Made by a program: the position numbers and the translations under genes
Shown here: positions 53,654 to 61,638 of the stretch, one piece after another
Layout of the letters: each line of letters begins with the position of its first letter
How positions within the stretch are numbered: the stretch's first letter is position 1
DNA from: Flavobacterium humi
GTDB taxonomy: Bacteria; Bacteroidota; Bacteroidia; Flavobacteriales; Flavobacteriaceae
Assembly (NCBI RefSeq): GCF_004745595.1
Contig: NZ_SRLH01000008.1
Span: forward strand, 124,001-188,000
Reading direction: 5' to 3'
Length of the DNA stretch: 64,000 nt
The notes under the pieces: generated by a model
What the model saw: only the letters and a program-made list of their open reading frames with translations
The model's database searches: none
Told to the model about the DNA's origin: nothing

Positions 53654-55328
53654 AGAAATAGGAAAAGCATTTAGGGAAAAACTCGATCAACTGGACCGGG
53701 TACCCAGCGATGCCTTGTGGTCAAAAATTGACAGCGACTTAGATTCGAAACAAAAAAAGAGACCTGTTTTCTGGTTCGTTCCATTATGGATTGTTTCCGG
53801 TTTGCTTTTGGGCGGCCTATTGTATACTTTTTACCTGGCGGAAAACAATTCGGATCCGGGAAGCTTGCAGCATAAAACTGTTCCGGGGGAAAACCAGCAA
53901 AGAAAAGAGCCACGGGCAGAAGGAAAAGAAGCATCTGCAGAAGCGAAAAAGGCAATTACAGAGCAGGAAAAGGCTTCGGGAGAAGGGAAAAAGGCTATTA
54001 CAGCAGCGAAAAACACATTTACAGCTACAAAAAATGCTGCTACATCAGGAAAAAACACTTCTACAGCAGCAAAAAATACAATTACAGAGCAGGAAAAGGC
54101 TTCGGGAGAAGGGAAAAAGGCTATTACAGCAGCGAAAAACACATTTACAGCTACAAAAAATGCTGCTACATCAGGAAAAAACACTTCTGCAGCAGCGAAA
54201 AAAGCGCTTACCGAAAGAAACGGTTCAAAAACAACCCGCAGTTCTTCCGATAAAACCGTGCCTTATTCTGAAACGGTACGAACGGTCAAAAAAACAAAAA
54301 GGCTGGTCAAATCTACAGAGGAATATGATGAGTATGAAGTGGTTCAGAAGTACACCTATATTGTGAAAAAGAAAAAAAAGAATATCCGGGTTCCTGATAA
54401 AAAGCCACATTTTGTCACGAATAAGAAAAAGAAAACCTTTAGCCAGACCAAACCCAAAAACAAGCAGCTGCCTAAAACAACAAAGCAACCGGCAGAAAAA
54501 ACCGTTCCCGTATTGGTGGGAAACGAACAAAAAGTGGCGGTGGCCGATGCGAAAACAGATTCTGTAGCAGTGGCGCCTGTTGTGGCAGTACTACCTAAAA
54601 TTGTCCCTGAAAAAAAAGAAAAAAAACGAAGCCCGGAAGATAGTATTCCAGAGGAAAAGGAAAAAAAGCGCTTGTATATTACGCCTTATTTCAGCCCGAC
54701 TTTATATGAAAGCTTTGCCAAAGGGAATTCGGTTTCGAGCCGATACCATGACGATCCCAAAAAAGCGGTCCTTACCTATAGTTTCGGTTGTTATGCACGG
54801 TGGATGTTCAGCCCCAAAGTAGGTTCCCGTTTGGGTATCGGGAAAACAAACCTGGAATATACTACCAATACCCACAAATCGAACAATTCGGTCATAGACC
54901 CCAAAAATATCAACCTGGCAGCCGGTGTAACGCCGGCAACTATCAATGCCACATTTGAAAATGACACCGAAGTGCTCCTGTCCCAAAAATTGAGCTATTA
55001 TGAAGTACCGTTGGAAGCCTACTATGTTTTTTCGGACCGGAAAATAGGAATGGCCACTGCTTTCGGGCTCAGTTTTTTGATTTTGGATAAAAACGAGCTG
55101 ACATTGCAATCCAATTCGGTCCGTGAATATACAATAGGCAGTGCCAAAAACATCCTGGACCAAAGTGTAACGGGCAACGTGAAGTTTATTTTCGATTATA
55201 AATTGTCAGATTCCTTTCAGCTGGAAGCCAGCCCGTCTTTCCAGTACCATTTCCTGGGATTTAAGAACGCTCCGGATTTCAAACCTTATATTTTTTCGTT
55301 GCAGGTAGGCTTTAGCTATAAATTGTAG
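53640..55328 (+). CDS. Sigma-factor partner: transmembrane protein with Lys/Ala/Thr repeats and C-terminal outer-membrane barrel
   Basis: 562 residues. The N-terminal 40 are charged and probably cytoplasmic (KAFREKLDQLDRVPSDALWS). Next is one transmembrane helix (41-66: RPVFWFVPLWIVSGLLLGGL...). A long basic low-complexity linker follows, including two 42-residue tandem repeats (106-189; unit contains EQEKASGEGKKAITAAKN). Then a Lys-rich stretch (YTYIVKKKKKNIRVP) leads to a C-terminal outer-membrane beta-barrel-like domain (about 335-562, LYITPYFSPTLYES... ending FSLQVGFSYKL). The 14-base overlap with the ECF gene and the membrane topology suggest an anti-sigma role, but no zinc-binding anti-sigma or FecR motif is present. 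It seems to reach from inner to outer membrane. Confidence 0.8.
   Translation: MEKNKEIGKAFREKLDQLDRVPSDALWSKIDSDLDSKQKKRPVFWFVPLWIVSGLLLGGLLYTFYLAENNSDPGSLQHKTVPGENQQRKEPRAEGKEASAEAKKAITEQEKASGEGKKAITAAKNTFTATKNAATSGKNTSTAAKNTITEQEKASGEGKKAITAAKNTFTATKNAATSGKNTSAAAKKALTERNGSKTTRSSSDKTVPYSETVRTVKKTKRLVKSTEEYDEYEVVQKYTYIVKKKKKNIRVPDKKPHFVTNKKKKTFSQTKPKNKQLPKTTKQPAEKTVPVLVGNEQKVAVADAKTDSVAVAPVVAVLPKIVPEKKEKKRSPEDSIPEEKEKKRLYITPYFSPTLYESFAKGNSVSSRYHDDPKKAVLTYSFGCYARWMFSPKVGSRLGIGKTNLEYTTNTHKSNNSVIDPKNINLAAGVTPATINATFENDTEVLLSQKLSYYEVPLEAYYVFSDRKIGMATAFGLSFLILDKNELTLQSNSVREYTIGSAKNILDQSVTGNVKFIFDYKLSDSFQLEASPSFQYHFLGFKNAPDFKPYIFSLQVGFSYKL
53955..54206 (+). repeat. Two tandem 126-base repeats inside the sigma-partner gene
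   Basis: Copy 1 is 53955-54080 and copy 2 is 54081-54206. The first 108 bases of each copy are identical and only a few bases differ at the end. The unit is 42 codons, so copy-number change would keep the frame. Confidence 0.92.
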
Positions 55329-55346
55329 TTGTTTGTTAGTTAAATA

Positions 55347-55379
55347 AAAAGCCCGTTCACTGGTTTGGAACGGGCTTTT
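55347..55379. terminator. Bidirectional terminator between the sigma-partner and DUF3857 genes
   Basis: Stem AAAAGCCCGTTC / GAACGGGCTTTT with a nine-base loop, serving the convergent genes on both sides. Confidence 0.88.
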
Positions 55380-55392
55380 GTACATTAGGCAC

Positions 55393-57543
55393 TTAGGCTT
55401 TTTTGAGTAATATCTTCTCCTGCGTAAACTGGTAGGCGGCGTCCAGGAACTGTACCATTTTCCCCCAATTGCTATTGGGTTCAAAATAATTCTGGTATTG
55501 TTTGGACGTTTTGATGATTAATTTATTGCCGTTTAAAGTAGCTTCACTGATGAATTGCCCAGTCTCGTTGGAAACTTTCTTGTTCAGTTTTTCGATTCCT
55601 GAAACGGTATACCCGGCCGGGATGTCAAATATGATTTCGTTTTCGAAAGCCCTTGGGTACGACATATAAATGTTGTTCTTGCGTTCTTTTTCTTTTTTGT
55701 TGATCTCGATTTGGGAAGTAAGCATTTTGCCTATCTCCAGGATATAATTGTCCCCGGCTTTCTTGATCAGGTTATTTTTGATCAGGAATTCCTCTTCATA
55801 AACCATAGGCGATTTGCTGCCAAACCTTCCGGTATTTTTGATAACCAGCGAATGGTCTTCGATTTCGAAACCGTATTCGTTGGAAGTATTCTTTTTGAAT
55901 TCCTCTTTCTGCCTGTCTTTCAGCTTATTGATCAGGGCATCGAATTCTTGCTGGTATTGTTTCTTTTTAGTTTTGTTTTTTACTTTTTCCAGCAAACGCA
56001 CCGATTTGTATTTGTCGTAATCTTCATAAACATAATCGAAAAAGTAAAATTTATCTTTTTGCTCCGCCGGTTTAAATTGCCCGTAAAGCGATGATTCCCT
56101 TTTGATTTTCAAACCTGAGAAATCTTCATTGAAGGACAGGTTGGTAACTTCTTTGTTCACATTGTCCTTTACCGTTGTGGAAGGCAGTAAAATGCTTTCC
56201 GAATCGACAACTCTTTTGCCTTTTGAAACCTGGAGCGCATAGGCTTTGGTATTTTCCAGGTTGTAATTGAACTGGTCTGCGTTGGTAAAAGGAGTAAAAA
56301 ATTCGAGGTAAATCGGGTTTGGTGTATTGATCTTTAGAAGCACCGTAACATTTTTCTGGATGAGCAGGTCATCGATCGAGCCATTATATCTTTCGGTACC
56401 GATAATGATGTCGTAATCGATTTTTTCATATTTTAAATACGCCATGAAATGATTGATAAATTCCCGTTCCGTCCTGAAGAATATCGGGTCGACATATAAG
56501 GCATAAGGCGAGAATATCTTCGCTTCATCGGCTACGAAAGCTTCAATATACTGGGTGAGGTAATTGTGCCTTGTAAAATAATACACTTCCCTGATTTTCT
56601 CTTCGTCATTGGCAAAAGTCTTGTCTTTGAGGAACATCCTAATGGTTGACAAATCCCCTTCCGGCCTGAATTTATCGTTATAATATTCAAAAATATCTTC
56701 TTTGGAAACTGTTTCTTTGATGATGCTTTCCTTTTTGGACAAAAAGGCATCGGCCCTTTCTTCAAACTTCCCTGAACGGGCAAAAAACACCTGGAATTTA
56801 TAGCAGGGCATTTCGGCCAAAGGATTGAACCATTTCGGGAATTCATTCTTTTCGATGTCACGCGCTTCCAGTTCGTATTTCCTTTCCCCGCTTTTTTTGG
56901 TAGGAATTTCTTTTACCTTCGGGGCTCCGTTATAGGTATTGAAATTAACGAAGAAATCATTTTCGGTTTGGAAAACCAATTTCATTTCCATGGTTGGATA
57001 AATATCGCCAAGGGTTGTCTCTACTGGCTCGAAGCCCAATTCCAATGCAGATTTGAAAGGCTCCACAGAATAGAAATAATAATCGATTACATCCCCTACT
57101 TCAAGGTTTGCGATTGCGATTTTCTTTTCATTATCGGTTACTTTGGCTTCTTTTTCGACATCGATTTCAATCTCCTTGCCATCCGATTTTACAATTTTAA
57201 CCCCAATGGTATTGGTTGCTTCTCTAAAAGAATAGCCTTTGTTGGAATAAAATTTGTCCTTGAACGAAAACTCCGAAAATTCTTTTACAGCCGCTGCATC
57301 TAACAATTTGATCCTTTTCCTGATCGCCGAAGTATAGGTCACACTAACCCCGAACTTATGGTAATCGTAAAATTCGTTCTTGTAGATAATGACCGCAGAC
57401 TCGTTTTTCCATTTGTCGGGAACTGTATTAGCAGTCTTAAAATTGTCGGTTTTGCCCCAGAAAAATTCTTTTATTTCGGCTTTGTCCTGCGAAAAAACCT
57501 GTAGGGAAACCGATAAAAGCAATAGCGTAATTATTTTATTCAT
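55393..57543 (-). CDS. DUF3857-type exported protein (second of an operon pair)
   Basis: 716 residues with signal peptide (LLLLSVSLQVFSQ). The N-terminal third (YHKFGVSVTYTSAIRKRIKL, AIANLEVGDVIDYYFYSVEP) matches DUF3857. The middle has a transglutaminase-like helical segment (EEKIREVYYFTRHNYLTQYI), but I do not see the Cys-His-Asp triad that the neighbour has, so it is probably not an active transglutaminase. The C-terminal part is beta-rich. It overlaps the stop of the upstream gene by one base (TAATG), so translation is coupled. Substrate unknown. Confidence 0.82.
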   Translation of the reverse strand: MNKIITLLLLSVSLQVFSQDKAEIKEFFWGKTDNFKTANTVPDKWKNESAVIIYKNEFYDYHKFGVSVTYTSAIRKRIKLLDAAAVKEFSEFSFKDKFYSNKGYSFREATNTIGVKIVKSDGKEIEIDVEKEAKVTDNEKKIAIANLEVGDVIDYYFYSVEPFKSALELGFEPVETTLGDIYPTMEMKLVFQTENDFFVNFNTYNGAPKVKEIPTKKSGERKYELEARDIEKNEFPKWFNPLAEMPCYKFQVFFARSGKFEERADAFLSKKESIIKETVSKEDIFEYYNDKFRPEGDLSTIRMFLKDKTFANDEEKIREVYYFTRHNYLTQYIEAFVADEAKIFSPYALYVDPIFFRTEREFINHFMAYLKYEKIDYDIIIGTERYNGSIDDLLIQKNVTVLLKINTPNPIYLEFFTPFTNADQFNYNLENTKAYALQVSKGKRVVDSESILLPSTTVKDNVNKEVTNLSFNEDFSGLKIKRESSLYGQFKPAEQKDKFYFFDYVYEDYDKYKSVRLLEKVKNKTKKKQYQQEFDALINKLKDRQKEEFKKNTSNEYGFEIEDHSLVIKNTGRFGSKSPMVYEEEFLIKNNLIKKAGDNYILEIGKMLTSQIEINKKEKERKNNIYMSYPRAFENEIIFDIPAGYTVSGIEKLNKKVSNETGQFISEATLNGNKLIIKTSKQYQNYFEPNSNWGKMVQFLDAAYQFTQEKILLKKA

Positions 57544-59459
57544 TATTTAGACAGCGTTATTTGTTGGTTATAATTATTGACAAGGTTTTTGATAAAAAGG
57601 TTCCATTTATCCATTTCGGAGGCTTTGATCACGCCGTTTTTGAACTGGAAGGACTTTTTGTACACGATGGCATTCCCGGTAATCTGGAAGGTAATGGCAA
57701 TCTCGAAATCTGCTTCCTTAACCACCAGGTCCTGTGGCATTTTAGTGACTTTATACCCTTGAGGGATAGCCAGTGTGACTGTTGATTCGTAATCGGTTTT
57801 GTAATCAAACTCATAATCGGTCTTACGGTCTTTAAGTTCGAAATTCTTGTATTCGTTCATAAATTCAAGGTCAATGTAGATATCATTGTCAAAACCGGTC
57901 ACTTTGTTGGCTACGGAAATATCATAGTCAATAGTCAGTTTCTGGTCGCGGTTTGTCAGGTCTGATGTTTTGATATTGTCTACGTTGATATTCTTGTCGC
58001 TTTTGGAAAGGTAATTCTCCAGGGTTTCGTTTTTCTTGTCGTTTTTGAAGGAATTGAAGATATACAGGAACTGAGCCGCACTTTCACCTTGGTAAGACCT
58101 GGAAACATTCCCTGTAAGTTTTTCATTTTCGATGGAAAGCGTCATTTTACGTATTTCTTTATTAAAACCCGGTGCAACAGCCGGCACTTTCTCGATTATG
58201 AATTTGTCTCCGTCTTCAATCATGACTTCCTTGTTCTGGATCCTTTCGGCATAATGCCCGAACGAATTGTATTTTTCGGTGCCGTCCAGGAAATATTTTT
58301 TCCCTTTATGAATCAGCGTGCAGATCATATGGTTATCCACAGCCAGTGAAGGCGTGGTGTAGTCGTAAGCGATGTGTTTGGTGCCAATCCAGGTAAGCCT
58401 TGCGTCAAAACCGGCCAGCGTGAGCATTTGCTTGATCAGGTTTGCCATTCCTTTGCAATCGCCGTATCTTTTCTGGAAAACATTATTCGATTCATCGGGT
58501 TTGAAACCGGCAATACCATCTTCAAAAGCAATATACCGGATATTGTCCTGGACCCAATAGTAGATGTTTTTTATTTTTTCTTCATCCGTTTTTGCTTTCG
58601 AAGTCAATTCGGTTACCTTATCCTTAAAAACCGATGTATCGTCTTTCATCAAATCAACCAGCGACTTATACCATTTGTACAGGTCTGCCGCCGAATTAAA
58701 TAGCGTAATTTCTTTTCCGTTTTCTTTGAATGATTTGGCTATGATCAGGATATGCGGATACAGGTAACTTCTGCCCGGAGCGCTTTCCTCTTTATAATTG
58801 GCCGGGACGTTTTCCAGTACGAAAGTATATACGGTCGATTTTGTCTTAAGGTCTTTCTTTTGGGATTTGACGATCTTATTCCCTTGAAAATTAAACTCTT
58901 TCAATTCCAGCGTAAGCCAGTCCGGCACCGAAATATTGATTGTTTTTTTAATGACCGGAAATTCATCGTTAAAAAACAGGGACGTAAAATATTTCACATC
59001 CTCGTACTTTTTCTCCATTTCATACTTGTAAGTATACCCTTGGACCGGGAAATCGAAACTCACATGTTTAACGCGCGCATCGTTGTAGAACAAGTCATTG
59101 TCTTTGTAAAACTCATCCACAACGTTATAATTCGCGATCTTGTCGTTACGGTATTTGAGGTTGAAAGTCTCAATCCTGGATTCGCTGTCGTAAAACTCAT
59201 ATTTACTGATATCGGCGCGATGGTTGATATTCATCAATACTTCATTGATGGAATTGACAACCGTCACCTTTGATTTGTCCTTATTTAAACCGAAACTGAT
59301 GTTTTCCTCGCTTTCCAGTATCGCAACATCATCCTTGGAATACGCATCCCGAAGGGTTTTCGCCTTCTTGACATCCTCGACTGTCGGCTCTACATTTTTC
59401 TGTGCAAACAACTGAGCGGCAAACAACAATGTAATTATCAGTTTAATAGGTAGCTTCAT
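57543..59459 (-). CDS. DUF3857/transglutaminase-like exported protein
   Basis: 638 residues with signal peptide (LIITLLFAAQLFAQ). DUF3857 covers about 40-250. A transglutaminase-like domain follows with the full triad: Cys335 (RYGDCKGMANL), His377 (AVDNHMICTL) and Asp392 (KYFLDGTEKY). A DUF3858-like beta domain ends the protein. Such proteins may cross-link or cleave peptides in the periplasm; the target is not known. A -7 box lies at 59476-59483. It forms a two-gene operon with the next DUF3857 gene. Confidence 0.88.
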   Translation of the reverse strand: MKLPIKLIITLLFAAQLFAQKNVEPTVEDVKKAKTLRDAYSKDDVAILESEENISFGLNKDKSKVTVVNSINEVLMNINHRADISKYEFYDSESRIETFNLKYRNDKIANYNVVDEFYKDNDLFYNDARVKHVSFDFPVQGYTYKYEMEKKYEDVKYFTSLFFNDEFPVIKKTINISVPDWLTLELKEFNFQGNKIVKSQKKDLKTKSTVYTFVLENVPANYKEESAPGRSYLYPHILIIAKSFKENGKEITLFNSAADLYKWYKSLVDLMKDDTSVFKDKVTELTSKAKTDEEKIKNIYYWVQDNIRYIAFEDGIAGFKPDESNNVFQKRYGDCKGMANLIKQMLTLAGFDARLTWIGTKHIAYDYTTPSLAVDNHMICTLIHKGKKYFLDGTEKYNSFGHYAERIQNKEVMIEDGDKFIIEKVPAVAPGFNKEIRKMTLSIENEKLTGNVSRSYQGESAAQFLYIFNSFKNDKKNETLENYLSKSDKNINVDNIKTSDLTNRDQKLTIDYDISVANKVTGFDNDIYIDLEFMNEYKNFELKDRKTDYEFDYKTDYESTVTLAIPQGYKVTKMPQDLVVKEADFEIAITFQITGNAIVYKKSFQFKNGVIKASEMDKWNLFIKNLVNNYNQQITLSK

Positions 59460-59475
59460 TATTGAGATTTTTCCG

Positions 59476-59483
59476 CAAACATA
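59476..59483 (-). promoter_or_regulatory. -7 promoter box of the DUF3857 operon
   Basis: TATGTTTG on the minus strand, 16 bases before the ATG at 59459. A TTTG (59504-59501) lies 17 bases further upstream, close to the expected -33 element. The rest of the divergent 276-base region up to rpoD is AT-rich with no other clear signal. Confidence 0.6.
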
Positions 59484-59721
59484 CTAGATTTATTCAGTTT
59501 CAAAGAAATTTTAGTATAATTATTGATATTTTTTAACTTCTTTATCCTTTTTCGAGTCAATTCAGGATCGGATCCTAATTATTCCCTTCGTTCAAAAAAC
59601 ATGCCTAAGTTGTGGCGCCGGAAAATAACATCACCCGGAAAAGATATTATTCATTTTTTTTCATATTCTTGTAACTTTTTTGCAACTCATTACGTATAAC
59701 CAATTCACACACTTTAAATTT

Positions 59722-59727
59722 AAGGAG
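59722..59727 (+). promoter_or_regulatory. Shine-Dalgarno-like sequence before rpoD
   Basis: AAGGAG, eight bases before the rpoD ATG. Most genes in the window show no such sequence, so this one stands out. Confidence 0.65.
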
Positions 59728-59735
59728 AAACTTAC

Positions 59736-60599
59736 ATGAGACAACTTAAAATTACCAAGCAGGTAACTAATCGTGAAACTGCATCGTTAGACAAATATTT
59801 ACAGGAAATTGGAAAAGTTGACCTTATTACAGCCGATGAAGAAGTAGAATTGGCACAACGTATCAAGGCTGGAGATCAACGTGCCCTTGAGAAATTAACC
59901 AAAGCCAATTTACGTTTCGTTGTTTCGGTAGCAAAACAATATCAGAACCAGGGATTGACTCTTCCGGATTTAATTAATGAAGGGAATTTAGGACTTATAA
60001 AAGCGGCGCAGCGTTTTGACGAAACCCGTGGTTTCAAATTTATCTCGTATGCGGTATGGTGGATCCGTCAGTCTATTTTGCAGGCTTTGGCAGAACAGTC
60101 ACGTATTGTCCGTTTGCCTTTGAATAAGATCGGTTCTATCAATAAAATCAATAAAATGTACGCTTTATTGGAGCAGTCCAACGAGCGTGCCCCTTCGGCG
60201 GAAGAAATCGCAAAAGAGCTGGACATGACTGTTAATGACGTAAAAGAGAGCATGAAAAACTCCGGCCGTCACCTGTCTATGGATGCTCCGCTTGTAGAAG
60301 GAGAAGATTCGAACCTATACGACGTATTGCGTTCCGGGGAATCCCCAAATCCAGACCGTGAGCTGATCCACGAATCATTGCGTACTGAAATTGAGCGCTC
60401 TTTGGAAACATTGACACCAAGAGAAGCAGATGTGGTGCGTTTGTATTTCGGTTTAGGCGACCAGCATCCGATGACTTTGGAAGAAATCGGCGAAACTTTT
60501 GATTTGACCCGCGAGCGTGTGCGCCAGATCAAGGAAAAAGCGATCCGCAGATTGAAACATACCTCAAGAAGTAAAATTTTAAAAACATATTTAGGATAA
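59736..60599 (+). CDS. rpoD: Primary RNA polymerase sigma factor RpoD/SigA
   Basis: 287 residues, the short Bacteroidetes form without the long region 1.1. Region 1.2 starts [20 protein letters not shown]. Region 2 has [40 protein letters not shown] and [14 protein letters not shown]. Region 4.2 is [20 protein letters not shown]. It directs polymerase to the TTG/TAnnTTTG promoters seen through this window. In Flavobacteria I would expect it close behind pnp; here some 20 kb of other genes lie between. Confidence 0.97.
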   Translation: MRQLKITKQVTNRETASLDKYLQEIGKVDLITADEEVELAQRIKAGDQRALEKLTKANLRFVVSVAKQYQNQGLTLPDLINEGNLGLIKAAQRFDETRGFKFISYAVWWIRQSILQALAEQSRIVRLPLNKIGSINKINKMYALLEQSNERAPSAEEIAKELDMTVNDVKESMKNSGRHLSMDAPLVEGEDSNLYDVLRSGESPNPDRELIHESLRTEIERSLETLTPREADVVRLYFGLGDQHPMTLEEIGETFDLTRERVRQIKEKAIRRLKHTSRSKILKTYLG

Positions 60600-60652
60600 T
60601 CCTAATTACGGCAACAACAGTCCAAGACTGTTCGTTTTTTGATTGATGATTG

Positions 60653-60678
60653 AAACTCCGGCTGATTACCGGAGTTTT
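60653..60678 (+). terminator. Terminator after rpoD
   Basis: Stem AAACTCCGG / CCGGAGTTT with a seven-base loop followed by a short T tract. Confidence 0.8.
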
Positions 60679-60748
60679 ACTTTTTCAGTAAAAATCCGGT
60701 CAGTTCGAGCTTTGCTCTCGGGTTCTCGGAGTTTTACTTTTTCAGTAA
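60670..60748 (+). repeat. 22-base direct repeat, two copies 57 bases apart
   Basis: The segment beginning CGGAGTTTTACTTTTTCAGT occurs at 60670-60691 and 60727-60748 without mismatch. The first copy shares its beginning with the right arm of the rpoD terminator. Confidence 0.9.
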
Positions 60749-60764
60749 TATAGCAACTTTCCTC

Positions 60765-60870
60765 TTTTGGGCGTGACCCTCAAAAAAATCGGGTCGTGCT
60801 TTGCGCTGCAATCTTTTCCTTTTTAAAGAAAAAAGAAAAAGGATTTCCGCTACAATCACTCACGCAAACC
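60765..60870. repeat. Probable dispersed flavobacterial intergenic repeat with hairpin
   Basis: The sequence GGCGTGACCCTC...GGGTCGTGC...GCTGCAATC...CCTTTTT (loop) AAAAAGG...CGCTACAATC has internal symmetry and a style I associate with intergenic repeats in Flavobacterium genomes. Only one copy is in this window, so the dispersed nature is inference. Confidence 0.45.
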
Positions 60871-60886
60871 TAAATTTTGCAAAATA

Positions 60887-60918
60887 TTGGTTATTCCTTT
60901 CAAAATAAAGTACTTTTG
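60887..60918 (+). promoter_or_regulatory. Promoter that sets the rpe start
   Basis: TTG at 60887-60889, 21-base spacer, TACTTTTG at 60911-60918. The ATG at 60938 follows 19 bases later; an upstream in-frame start near 60887 lies inside the promoter and is rejected. Confidence 0.7.
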
Positions 60919-60937
60919 CACAACAAACAACAACACA

Positions 60938-61600
60938 ATGAAGAATACTATCATAGCACCGTCAGTGCTTGCGGCAGATTTTGCCAACTTACAACGCGAT
61001 ATTGAAATGATCAACCAGAGCCAGGCCGACTGGTTTCACATTGACGTCATGGACGGATTGTTCGTGCCTAACATTTCGTATGGGATGCCGGTAATCGAAG
61101 CCATTAAAAAACATGCCACAAAACCATTGGATGTCCATCTGATGATTGAAAAACCGGAACGCTATATTGAAACTTTCGCCAAAATAGGCGCTGACATCAT
61201 TACCGTACATTATGAAGCGACAGTACATTTGCACCGTACACTGGCGCAGATAAAAAACGCAGGTTGCAAGGCGGGCGTTGTTTTAAACCTGTCCACTCCG
61301 GTATCTGTCCTGGAAGATATTTTGCCGGAATGCTATATGGTTTTGATCATGTCTATCAATCCGGGGTTCGGAGGCCAGAAATTTGAAGAAATGACCTACG
61401 AAAAAGTACGCAAGCTTCGTAAGATGATTACAGAACAAAACCTAGATACATTAATCGAGATCGATGGTGGCGTGACCAATAAAAATGCAAAACAGCTCAT
61501 AGAAGCGGGCGCAGATGCCCTGGTAGCCGGAAGCTATATTTTCAATGCTGAAAATCCGGTGGAGACCATTGCCGACCTAAAGAAAATCACCTCTTTATAA
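60938..61600 (+). CDS. rpe: Ribulose-phosphate 3-epimerase
   Basis: 220 residues, a TIM-barrel enzyme that interconverts ribulose 5-phosphate and xylulose 5-phosphate in the pentose phosphate pathway. Family motifs: APSVLAADFANL, WFHIDVMDGLFVPNISYG (metal/catalytic His and Asp), PLDVHLMIEKP, IMSINPGFGGQKF and LIEIDGGVTNKNA. Length is normal. A bidirectional terminator follows. Confidence 0.97.
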   Translation: MKNTIIAPSVLAADFANLQRDIEMINQSQADWFHIDVMDGLFVPNISYGMPVIEAIKKHATKPLDVHLMIEKPERYIETFAKIGADIITVHYEATVHLHRTLAQIKNAGCKAGVVLNLSTPVSVLEDILPECYMVLIMSINPGFGGQKFEEMTYEKVRKLRKMITEQNLDTLIEIDGGVTNKNAKQLIEAGADALVAGSYIFNAENPVETIADLKKITSL

Positions 61601-61604
61601 AACC

Positions 61605-61635
61605 AAAAACTCCCTGGCAACCAGGGAGTTTTTTT
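61605..61635. terminator. Bidirectional terminator between rpe and the TolC-like gene
   Basis: 13-bp stem AAAAACTCCCTGG / CCAGGGAGTTTTT with a three-base loop, between convergent genes. Confidence 0.9.
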
Positions 61636-61638
61636 ATT

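Larger units (their letters stand above)
60600..60937. other. Repeat-rich intergenic region between rpoD and rpe
   Basis: 338 bases without a gene. In order it holds: the rpoD terminator hairpin (60653-60678), two copies of a 22-base repeat (60670-60691 and 60727-60748), a GC-richer stretch from about 60765 (GGCGTGACCCTC, then GCTGCAATCTTTTCC) that pairs back with AAAAAGGATTTCCGCTACAATC-like sequence near 60836-60858, and the rpe promoter. Confidence 0.7.

Noticed and set aside
53831-54184. A 117-codon minus-strand frame over the 126-base repeats
   Set aside because: It mirrors the low-complexity coding repeat; its Phe/Ala repeats are a by-product of AAA-rich codons.
60690-60735. A tRNA-like segment between rpoD and rpe (TTCGAGC, then GGTTCTCGG)
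   Set aside because: No cloverleaf can be drawn: there are no acceptor, D-arm and anticodon stems in register.
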